From Treponema sp. (lineage in GTDB: Bacteria; Spirochaetota; Spirochaetia; Treponematales; Treponemataceae), in the NCBI GenBank assembly GCA_016293645.1, contig JAEDDW010000079.1, positions 1 through 8,491 of the forward strand: a DNA stretch of 8,491 nt, written 5' to 3'. Positions 1-5,515 of this stretch are shown piece after piece; position 1 is the stretch's first letter; every line of letters begins with the position of its first letter. Both the position numbers and the translations under genes were made by a program. The notes under the pieces were generated by a model that ran no database searches, had not been told where the DNA came from, and saw only the letters and a list, made by a program, of their open reading frames with translations.

Positions 1-498
1 CTCAATCCTGTAAAGCATTTTAAGAACATGATTCCTGCAATTCTTACGGCACTCTTTACAAAGTCTTCTGCAGCAACACTTCCTGTTACAATGGACTGTG
101 CAGAAAACCGCGTTAAGTGCGACAAAAAATTTACACGCTTTATTCTTCCAATGTGTACGACAATCAACATGAACGGTTGTGCAGCCTTCATCCTCGTTAC
201 ATCACTTTTCGTAATGAAGAACGGCGGCGTTGACCTCAACATCTTTACAGTTATTGCATGGATTTTGATTTCAGTTATCAGTGCAGTTGGAAATGCCGGA
301 GTTCCAATGGGATGCTTCTTCCTTACACTTTCACTCATGGCAGGCAAGGGAATGCCAATCGGCGTTATGGGCGTTATCCTTCCAATCTATGCAGTAATCG
401 ACATGATCGAAACAGCTGTAAACATCTACTCTGACTCTTGCGTGTGTGCAATGACAAACAAAGACCTTAAGGATCTTGCAGACGCTGCAGCTGAATAA
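1..498 (+). CDS. SDF-family (dicarboxylate/amino acid:cation) symporter, C-terminal part
   Basis: The reading frame is open from the first base, so the gene starts upstream of the window; 165 codons remain and end at TAA 496-498. The family consists of inner-membrane, sodium- or proton-coupled transporters with two re-entrant hairpins. Visible landmarks, numbered from the first codon here: the HP1 serine-rich tip TKSSAATLPVT (20-30), the TM7 signature as NMNGC (56-60), the HP2 tip GNAGVPMG (97-104), and TM8 as DMIETAVNIYSD (134-145). The TM8 Asp134, Asn141 and Asp145 match the conserved binding and sodium-site residues of GltPh. The Arg that binds acidic side chains in glutamate/aspartate transporters is Glu137 here, and the TM7 NMDGT Asp and Thr are Asn and Cys. 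As I recall, the Ser/Thr transporter SstT also has ETALN at this place and lacks the TM7 Asp. The substrate is therefore probably not glutamate or aspartate; a small neutral amino acid is plausible. Family call is firm, substrate is not. Confidence 0.93.
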   Translation, partial: LNPVKHFKNMIPAILTALFTKSSAATLPVTMDCAENRVKCDKKFTRFILPMCTTINMNGCAAFILVTSLFVMKNGGVDLNIFTVIAWILISVISAVGNAGVPMGCFFLTLSLMAGKGMPIGVMGVILPIYAVIDMIETAVNIYSDSCVCAMTNKDLKDLADAAAE

Positions 499-524
499 AT
501 GCTTTCGGCTTATTAAATAAAACG

Positions 525-560
525 GGGCTGTCCAAATCATGGGCAGCCCTTTTGGTTTTT
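525..560. terminator. bidirectional intrinsic terminator between the symporter gene and hslO
   Basis: GGGCTGTCC (525-533) pairs with GGGCAGCCC (541-549): nine base pairs with one G-U, and a seven-base loop. A T-rich run (550-560) follows on the plus strand. On the minus strand the hairpin is followed by a run read from AATAAAAC (516-523), giving GTTTTATT. It lies 26 bases after the symporter stop and just beyond the hslO stop, as expected for two converging genes sharing one terminator. Confidence 0.85.
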
Positions 561-1521
561 AAAGTTTTGCAAAGGGAATTTTGTAGACGCTGCCACAGTT
601 GCGGCAAACGATTTCAAGGGGATCTGGACCGGAAGACTTGAGGTCTTCTATCTGGGCGCTTCCCAAAGACTTAAGATGCTCCACGTAGTATTCCTCGCAG
701 CAAGGACAGTCATAACTGATGCTGCGTCTTACGGCAATCTGCGGCTTGAACTCCCGGAACAAACCGTAGACGATGTCGTTGATGTTTCCCTTTTCGTCAA
801 ACCATTTTCCAAGGGAAGGACATGCGCTGATGGCGTTCTCGACCCTTGTGATCAATTCTTCGTCAGCCTTGAAGTCAGGTGAAGAAGAAGTTTCCGCGCC
901 GACTTTTTTTGTTCCGCCTGTCTCAGGAAGAACCTGAATGAACATTCCGCCGGCACCCTTTACGCGTCCCTTGGTGTCCATGAAGATGCTTGTGCTGAAT
1001 GCGGTGTTGATCTGTTCCGACTGATTGAAATACCAGGCAAGATCTTTTGTGATGTTCTTGTAGAGGGTTTCTACGGAACTTACCTGAGGACTCTTGTCTC
1101 CAGGATGCACCTTAGTGATTGTCATTGTTCCGTTGCCAAGGAATGGTGCAAGATCCCAGCTTTCAAGAGGCTTTTCAACCGGAATGTGGTCTTCAAGAAG
1201 ATAACCGCGTACATATCCCGTGCTGTCTGCTTCTACGGCAAATCCCTTTGCAGGTCCGTCGCATTCATATCGCCATGAGATGTGTTCCTGGCCTTTCATT
1301 GTCGGCATCATGAGGGCTGCGCATAATGAAGCCTGCCCAAGAACCATGGTTTCAAGGATTCCTGTCTTGTGCTGGGCGCGCATCTGGTTTACAAAATTTG
1401 TTCCGTGGAAAAGGGCACCGCGTATTCTTCCGTCTGCCATGACAAAAACTGCCATCTCATCTTTTTCAATGGATGCAAGGTGTTCCAAAAGTTCCTTGTC
1501 TTCAATCTGTGCTTTGATCAT
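559..1521 (-). CDS. hslO: 33 kDa redox-regulated molecular chaperone Hsp33
   Basis: Cytoplasmic holdase chaperone that is off when its C-terminal cysteines bind zinc and on when oxidant plus unfolding forms disulfides. The protein is 320 residues, slightly longer than the E. coli one (about 290). The N-terminal substrate-binding fold shows GQASLCAALM (62-71), SWRYECDGP (82-90), YVRGYL (103-108), GNGTMTITK (129-137), a SEQINTAF stretch (168-175) and AGGMFIQVLP (190-199). The redox switch is complete: CxC at Cys272 and Cys274, CxxC at Cys306 and Cys309, with 31 residues between the pairs, inside the usual spacing. A third cysteine, Cys275, sits directly beside the CxC. The insert around 200-222 is Ser/Lys-rich. 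The ATG at 1521 gives the expected N-terminus; there is no Shine-Dalgarno before it, but a -10-like box lies 6 bases upstream. The gene converges on the symporter gene and diverges from the kinase gene. Confidence 0.96.
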   Translation of the reverse strand: MIKAQIEDKELLEHLASIEKDEMAVFVMADGRIRGALFHGTNFVNQMRAQHKTGILETMVLGQASLCAALMMPTMKGQEHISWRYECDGPAKGFAVEADSTGYVRGYLLEDHIPVEKPLESWDLAPFLGNGTMTITKVHPGDKSPQVSSVETLYKNITKDLAWYFNQSEQINTAFSTSIFMDTKGRVKGAGGMFIQVLPETGGTKKVGAETSSSPDFKADEELITRVENAISACPSLGKWFDEKGNINDIVYGLFREFKPQIAVRRSISYDCPCCEEYYVEHLKSLGSAQIEDLKSSGPDPLEIVCRNCGSVYKIPFAKL

Positions 1522-1527
1522 GTGAAT

Positions 1528-1556
1528 AATATACTAATATTCGGCGCAAAAGTCAT
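1528..1556 (-). promoter_or_regulatory. putative hslO promoter, possibly giving a leaderless mRNA
   Basis: Read on the minus strand, ATGACT (1556-1551) and TATATT (1533-1528) are separated by exactly 17 bases, matching a sigma-70 type promoter at 4/6 and 5/6 positions. The expected transcription start is about 7 bases after the -10 box, which is the A of the hslO ATG (1521). No Shine-Dalgarno is present in the six bases between. AT-rich DNA produces such matches by chance, so this is a moderate to low call. Confidence 0.4.
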
Positions 1557-1585
1557 GTCATGGACCATATTAAATACCGTCACTA

Positions 1586-2965
1586 ATGAATGAAAGTGAA
1601 TTCAAGATGACAAGTTCCGTCAATTTCTTTACACTTGAAACGAGTATTAGAATGTTTGATCTGATTGTTAATGGCGTTGCCGGAATCATTGATGTCTTCC
1701 TCTGCTGTGATCTGTTTTTCCACTTTTATGACTGGAGATTCGAAAGAAAAAAAGGGCTTGTGGTCTGCTGCATTGTTTTTTTTCTTGTGGCTGTCGGGAA
1801 TCTTTCATTCATCGGCCTGTGCATAAAAGATCCTGTCATCGCAAACTATGAGCGGATATGCGTGACCATTGTCCTCGGGCTTTCCATGTGCTTCATCGCT
1901 TATCGCGCAAAGCCTATGGAGATAATCATTCTTTTTGGCATCTTCTATATTTTTGAAATCATCGCTGAATCTGCTTACATGTTCATTTTTGCGATCTTAA
2001 GAATCGATTACTGCACCAACATCCAATCCGGAGCTGAGATTGTTTTCATTGCCCTGCAGAAATTTCTGACACTGATCATCTCAAAGATCTATCAGAAATT
2101 CGTCGGAAGGAACAAAAGACTCATTGAAGGCAAATTTTATTTAGGCCTTCTTTTCCTTCCGCTTGTGACGATCCTCATCTGTGTCTATCTCTACCGCATG
2201 GACTGTTCTCCTAAAGACAGAACTTTCATCGATATCGCGATTCCTCTTCTTGTATTCTGCAACATCATTGTCCTTGTCGTTGTCGAAAAACTTTCGCGCC
2301 TTCAGAACGACCACTATGAGCTTGATTTTTACAAGCAGAAAGTGGACATGGAAAAAAGATATTACGACCATCTTGATGAAATCGAGCAGAAGCAGGTTTC
2401 TGTCCGCCACGACATAAAGCATTACATTTCCGTAATGAAAGTTTTTGTGGAAGAAAACAGGATGGAAGACCTTAAGAAACTCATTCTTTCCTTTGAGGAC
2501 GGAATGACAAAAATCACTCCGGCAGTCTACACCAACAACAGGATGGTAAATGCCATTCTTTCGGAGAAGAAATCCCTTGCTGAAAAAAATGGCATAAGAA
2601 TTCAGTTTACTGTTGAACCCGGCGTGGATCTGTCTTTCATCAATGATCTTGATGCGATTTCTCTCTTCGGAAACCTGATCGACAATGCAATCCGTGCGGA
2701 ATCGGAAAGTGATGTTCTGCGAAAGGAAATCACCTTCAAGCTTTTTGAAGGCGACGGTCAGTTCAACATCCTTGAAATCAGCAATCATTTTGCAAAAGTT
2801 GAAATGAAGGGTGGCAGATATATGACAACGAAGAAAGACGACGGAATCCATGGCATCGGCTTGAAGAACGTCCATCACATTGTTGAAAAGTATCATGGAG
2901 TTTTCAATGCGGATTCTTCAGGCGGAACATTTGAAGTCACGGTTTGCCTTCCAAAAAGAATATGA
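1586..2965 (+). CDS. AgrC-like GHKL sensor histidine kinase, no adjacent response regulator
   Basis: Inner-membrane sensor kinase of 459 residues. The N-terminal half is hydrophobic, with about six or seven membrane segments near 26-46, 57-79, 91-106, 111-138, 151-167, 185-203 and 213-234; the region 236-270 looks like a coiled linker. The cytoplasmic half has the phosphoacceptor motif VRHDIKHY with His275, the dimerisation helices to about 300, then a GHKL ATPase: N-box NLIDNAIRAE (Asn367) and G-box DGIHGIGLKNV (419-429), ending in GGTFEVTVCLP. This layout is that of peptide-sensing kinases such as AgrC/ComD, and the ligand is unknown. Such kinases normally phosphorylate a LytTR response regulator, but none lies within the window. 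The chosen ATG (1586) has no Shine-Dalgarno; ATG codons at residues 8 and 23 are alternatives, also without one. It diverges from hslO across 64 bases and precedes the peptidase gene by 50 bases. Confidence 0.9.
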   Translation: MNESEFKMTSSVNFFTLETSIRMFDLIVNGVAGIIDVFLCCDLFFHFYDWRFERKKGLVVCCIVFFLVAVGNLSFIGLCIKDPVIANYERICVTIVLGLSMCFIAYRAKPMEIIILFGIFYIFEIIAESAYMFIFAILRIDYCTNIQSGAEIVFIALQKFLTLIISKIYQKFVGRNKRLIEGKFYLGLLFLPLVTILICVYLYRMDCSPKDRTFIDIAIPLLVFCNIIVLVVVEKLSRLQNDHYELDFYKQKVDMEKRYYDHLDEIEQKQVSVRHDIKHYISVMKVFVEENRMEDLKKLILSFEDGMTKITPAVYTNNRMVNAILSEKKSLAEKNGIRIQFTVEPGVDLSFINDLDAISLFGNLIDNAIRAESESDVLRKEITFKLFEGDGQFNILEISNHFAKVEMKGGRYMTTKKDDGIHGIGLKNVHHIVEKYHGVFNADSSGGTFEVTVCLPKRI

Positions 2966-3001
2966 ACCTGCGGTCAACTAGAAATTCCCTCTTTTTTTGA
3001 C

Positions 3002-3007
3002 TATAAT
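3002..3007 (+). promoter_or_regulatory. perfect -10 box just before the peptidase-like gene
   Basis: TATAAT at 3002-3007 ends 8 bases before the ATG at 3016, so transcription would start about 2 bases before the start codon. There is no convincing -35 box at 16-18 bases upstream (TAGAAA lies at the 17-base position) and no Shine-Dalgarno before the ATG. A TTGAC pentamer lies directly against the -10 box and cannot serve as its -35. The site may give a nearly leaderless transcript, or be chance. Confidence 0.35.
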
Positions 3008-3015
3008 CTTGTCCT

Positions 3016-3825
3016 ATGGATAATGAGAAAATCAAGGAAATGCTCCTGGATATTGAGACTTCAGAGCTGGATTTTACTGTCATCATGACTGGAAAGGACA
3101 GCAAACGGGTTAACGGTCTTTATAAACCTGACACAAGGGAAATTCTTCTTCACAACAAAAATTTCAAGACAGACAATGAACTGATCTACACAGCGATCCA
3201 CGAATATACACATCATCTTATTAATGAGCAGGACATCATAGCCAACGGCGGAAAGGAACCACCTCATGCCGCACGCAGCCATACCAATGCATTCTGGGCA
3301 AAATTCCATGCGCTTCTTGAGGTTGCTGAACAGAAAGGTTACTACAAGCTGGACATGACCCTTTCTCCTGAACTCGAGGAACTTACGAAAGAAATAAAGG
3401 AAAAATACATCGGACCGAACGGACAGATAATGATCGAGCTTGGACGCACACTCATCAAGGCTCAGGCTTTGTGCGAGCAGGCAAACATCAGGTATGAGGA
3501 TTACATCGACCGTGTCCTTCAGATTCCACGTACAACAGTAAAAACCGCAAAAAAGGTCGGCATGCTTCCGGACGAGGATGCACAGCTTGGCTATGACAAC
3601 ATGAAGATTGTAGCCGGAATAAAAAAGCCGGATGAAAAGGCAAAGGCCGTTGAGGCAATCAAGAGCGGGAAAAGTCCTGACAGCGTAATTGCCATGATGA
3701 AGAAAAAAGCAAAGGAAGTTGATCCAAAAGAGAAACTTGAAAAAGAACGCGCACGCCTTACAAGAACAATCAGTGAACTTACACAGCGTCTTGAATACGT
3801 GGAGGAAAGTCTTGCCAGTCTCTAA
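3016..3825 (+). CDS. HExxH zinc-metallopeptidase-like protein with predicted HTH and C-terminal coiled coil
   Basis: Not a protein I can name. The 269 residues have no signal peptide, so it is probably cytoplasmic. Residues 1-110 resemble a SprT/WLM/ImmA-type zincin: a beta-rich start, then AIHEYTHHLINE with His62, Glu63 and His66 as the canonical HExxH, and SHTNAFWAKFHALL, where His89 is a likely third zinc ligand. Residues 140-182 (GRTLIKAQALC, then YEDYIDRVLQI and PRTTVKTAKKV) look like a helix-turn-helix. Residues 195-228 form a small helical repeat-like segment reminiscent of the post-HTH part of ParB-like proteins. Residues 232-267 are a highly charged coiled coil. A peptidase plus DNA-binding arrangement recalls ImmA/IrrE regulators, although there the HTH generally precedes the peptidase. 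The last 14 bases overlap the exported-protein gene. The enzymatic call rests on the motif; the HTH call is inference. Confidence 0.85.
   Translation: MDNEKIKEMLLDIETSELDFTVIMTGKDSKRVNGLYKPDTREILLHNKNFKTDNELIYTAIHEYTHHLINEQDIIANGGKEPPHAARSHTNAFWAKFHALLEVAEQKGYYKLDMTLSPELEELTKEIKEKYIGPNGQIMIELGRTLIKAQALCEQANIRYEDYIDRVLQIPRTTVKTAKKVGMLPDEDAQLGYDNMKIVAGIKKPDEKAKAVEAIKSGKSPDSVIAMMKKKAKEVDPKEKLEKERARLTRTISELTQRLEYVEESLASL
3801..3811 (+). promoter_or_regulatory. ribosome binding site that fixes the TTG start of the exported protein
   Basis: GGAGG (3801-3805), followed by AAAGTC, lies 6 bases before TTG 3812-3814. It is the strongest Shine-Dalgarno in the window, lies within the last codons of the upstream gene, and points to the codon that begins a signal peptide. 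It implies translational coupling. Confidence 0.8.
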
Positions 3826-4708
3826 GAAAATCGCAGTCCTTGCCGCAGCAACAGTTTCCGCATTGGGATTGTCTGCCCAGAACACCGCCGGTGGAATCGG
3901 TTCAGTCTCTTCTCCGGCCATGCCTACTATTTCATCTCCTGCCATTGGAAGCGGTTTCTATGTTCCTTCCTATTCTCCATTGGGAATCTATACGGGAAGA
4001 AAGGTCCAGGACAAAGGCATAAAGACAGAGAAAAAAGAAGGGGAGTCTGAGGAAAAGACGGAGACCAGAAAAAAACTGGCATCGACACTTACTGCATCTG
4101 AGATTTCGACTTTGAGCAGCCTTGGTCTTTTGGGAAACATTTCGGGTTCCGCCTTGAACGGAAATCTTTACACTACCCAGACCACATCCGACACAAAGGC
4201 AATTCTTGAGAAAGTTCTTCTGGAGATTGAAGAGATCAAGAATAACACAAAGGACATTCCTTCCGCAAAACCTGTGACCATTGTTGCTTCCGCACCTGTG
4301 GTTTCAAGCAATACCCTTACTTCCGCAGCGGAAAAGGCAGCCTCAAGGATCCTCAGGTTCAGCGTGAACGACTATGACATCCTCAAGACCTGCGGCAAGA
4401 TCTACATCTCCGACATCCAGCGCGACGGATCTTTTCTTGTTACCGGCGACAGACGATACATGAGTGACGGAAAGAATCGTACGGAAACATTCCACATGCT
4501 TTTCAAGAATTCTGCAGGTGAACATGGCGCTACGAATTACAACGCCGCCGCAACCGTTACCCAGGATTATCTCAACGAGTATTCTTTCCTTTATCAGCTT
4601 TCAAAGCGTCCTCAGCTTTCGGCAGTCCGCACTGGAAATCTTGTCACCATGCGCACGGATGACGCCGACTGGAAGATGGAATTTCTCATCGATCTTGGTG
4701 AAAAATAG
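3812..4708 (+). CDS. exported protein of unknown function (Sec signal peptide)
   Basis: I do not recognise this 298-residue protein. The frame is open further upstream (another TTG at 3719), but the TTG at 3812 has GGAGG 6 bases before it and begins an ideal Sec signal: MPVSKKIAVL, then an Ala-rich core, with likely cleavage after LSA at about residue 22. No lipobox cysteine is present, so it should be periplasmic or outer-membrane associated rather than a lipoprotein. Residues 23-60 are Gly/Ser/Pro-rich, 63-90 are highly charged (Lys/Glu, low complexity), 126-147 form a short helix (TKAILEKVLLEIEEIKNN), and 178-298 look like a compact beta-rich domain with SVNDYDILKTCGKIYISDI and aromatic residues. 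One cysteine (Cys194). It overlaps the peptidase gene by 14 bases and ends 49 bases before rsmG. Coupled expression with the peptidase-like protein is likely, but the two act in different compartments, so a direct partnership is not evident. Confidence 0.85.
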   Translation: MPVSKKIAVLAAATVSALGLSAQNTAGGIGSVSSPAMPTISSPAIGSGFYVPSYSPLGIYTGRKVQDKGIKTEKKEGESEEKTETRKKLASTLTASEISTLSSLGLLGNISGSALNGNLYTTQTTSDTKAILEKVLLEIEEIKNNTKDIPSAKPVTIVASAPVVSSNTLTSAAEKAASRILRFSVNDYDILKTCGKIYISDIQRDGSFLVTGDRRYMSDGKNRTETFHMLFKNSAGEHGATNYNAAATVTQDYLNEYSFLYQLSKRPQLSAVRTGNLVTMRTDDADWKMEFLIDLGEK

Positions 4709-4757
4709 AAACATCTTTTGATGATCGCATTTTCAGAATTTTCATAAAGGAACAAAA

Positions 4758-5396
4758 ATGAACGAAAAACTTTCCGAAGGCCTCAAAAAACTTTCATTGG
4801 ATTTTTCTACGGAACAGATTGGGCAGCTTGAGACTTACTGCAGCTGTGTTCTTGAATTCAATAAGACATACAATCTCATGAAGGCAGAAAATGAGGACGA
4901 GCTTTATGTGAACCATGTCCTTGATTCCCTTGCGGCTTGTTCTGCCCTTGAAAAATTCATCAAAGACGGAACCCAGGTGGGCGACATAGGTTCCGGCGGC
5001 GGCTGTCCTGGAATTCCTCTTGCCGTTGCTTTTCCCATGGCGAGTTTCACTCTTGTTGAGCGCATGGAAAAACGCTGTGCTTTTCTTGAAGGCACCGTGA
5101 AGGCCATGGGACTTAAAAATGTGAGGATCCTTTGCAGGCAGGTCGACCTTGTAGATCCTGAAATTTTTGACGTGGAGGTTTTCCGTGCTTTCCATCCCTT
5201 TGATAAAAAAATCACAAAGTGGCTTTTGAAGATGCTCAGGAAAGGCGGAACTGTTGCATCCTACAAAGCAAGGGAAGAGAAAATTCTTGCCGAGATGGAA
5301 GAGATTAAATTCCTTGTTCCAGAATATGAAAGGATAAAGCTCACGGTTCCTTTCCTTGAGGATCACGAAAGAAATCTGGTGGTTTTTGGAAAATAA
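4758..5396 (+). CDS. rsmG: 16S rRNA (guanine527-N7)-methyltransferase RsmG
   Basis: Cytoplasmic SAM-dependent enzyme (formerly GidB) that methylates N7 of G527 in the 530 loop of 16S rRNA; loss of it in several bacteria gives low-level streptomycin resistance. The protein has 212 residues, normal for the family. Landmarks: the NHVLDSLA stretch (52-59), the SAM-binding glycine loop VGDIGSGGGCPGIPLA (74-89), the acidic end of strand 2 with ERMEKR (101-106) and FL, KNVRI (120-124), FRAF (142-145) and YKAREEK (169-175). The glycine loop reads GGGCPG, where many homologues have GAGFPG. AAAGGA (4746-4751) lies 6 bases before the ATG, a clear ribosome binding site. It is not next to mnmG (gidA), its usual neighbour in many bacteria. 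It follows the exported-protein gene by 49 bases without a terminator and converges on the TPR gene. Confidence 0.95.
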   Translation: MNEKLSEGLKKLSLDFSTEQIGQLETYCSCVLEFNKTYNLMKAENEDELYVNHVLDSLAACSALEKFIKDGTQVGDIGSGGGCPGIPLAVAFPMASFTLVERMEKRCAFLEGTVKAMGLKNVRILCRQVDLVDPEIFDVEVFRAFHPFDKKITKWLLKMLRKGGTVASYKAREEKILAEMEEIKFLVPEYERIKLTVPFLEDHERNLVVFGK

Positions 5397-5400
5397 AAGA

Positions 5401-5508
5401 AATGCCCGGTAAATATTCAGACCAGGATCATTGAGCCTGTCGAAATGTCCGATACGCATGGTGGTTTCAACTGCCCTCAATGATCCTGAAGCATACTATC
5501 GGGGCATC
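5401..5508. repeat. nested inverted-repeat element between converging genes (REP/MITE-like)
   Basis: The 119 bases between rsmG and the TPR gene are mostly one imperfect palindrome. The core arms CAGGATCATTGAG (5423-5435) and CTCAATGATCCTG (5476-5488) are perfectly complementary over 13 bp. Pairing continues inward with one bulge (GTCGAAA near 5439-5445 against TTTCAAC 5465-5471), leaving a loop of about 19 bases. An outer ATGCCC (5402-5407) pairs with GGGCAT (5502-5507). No T-tract follows on either strand, so it is not a standard terminator, although it lies between two gene ends. The inner TTGAGCCTGTCGAA resembles a palindromic repeat core I recall from many bacterial genomes. No open frame of note. 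Confidence 0.7.
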
Positions 5509-5515
5509 CCCTCCA

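Noticed and set aside
1530..1535. TATACT as a -10 box for the kinase gene
   Set aside because: The hexamer at the right distance upstream is CTGTGC, a poor -35, and the box overlaps the opposite hslO promoter candidate; not supported enough to list.
2141..2896. Open frame of 251 codons antisense to the histidine kinase gene
   Set aside because: It lies wholly opposite a gene with clear kinase motifs; its translation has no recognisable domain and reflects codon bias that keeps stops rare in this antisense frame.
3719..3811. Upstream extension of the exported protein, starting at an earlier in-frame TTG
   Set aside because: It would put 31 polar residues before the signal peptide and overlaps the coiled-coil end of the peptidase gene; GGAGG at 3801 clearly serves the TTG at 3812.
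3061..3945. Open frame of 294 codons antisense to the peptidase gene and the start of the exported-protein gene
   Set aside because: Cys/Phe-rich composition with no domain, spans two real genes on the other strand; an antisense shadow.
4712..4724. Small hairpin CATC-TTTT-GATG between the exported-protein gene and rsmG
   Set aside because: Only four to five base pairs, no following T-run; not distinguishable from chance.
4794..5480. Open frame of 228 codons antisense to rsmG that runs into the inverted repeat
   Set aside because: rsmG has full family motifs on the plus strand; the antisense product has no recognisable feature.
5401..5515. Intrinsic terminator for rsmG or for the TPR gene
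   Set aside because: The arms are strong but the loop is long and no T-tract follows on either strand.
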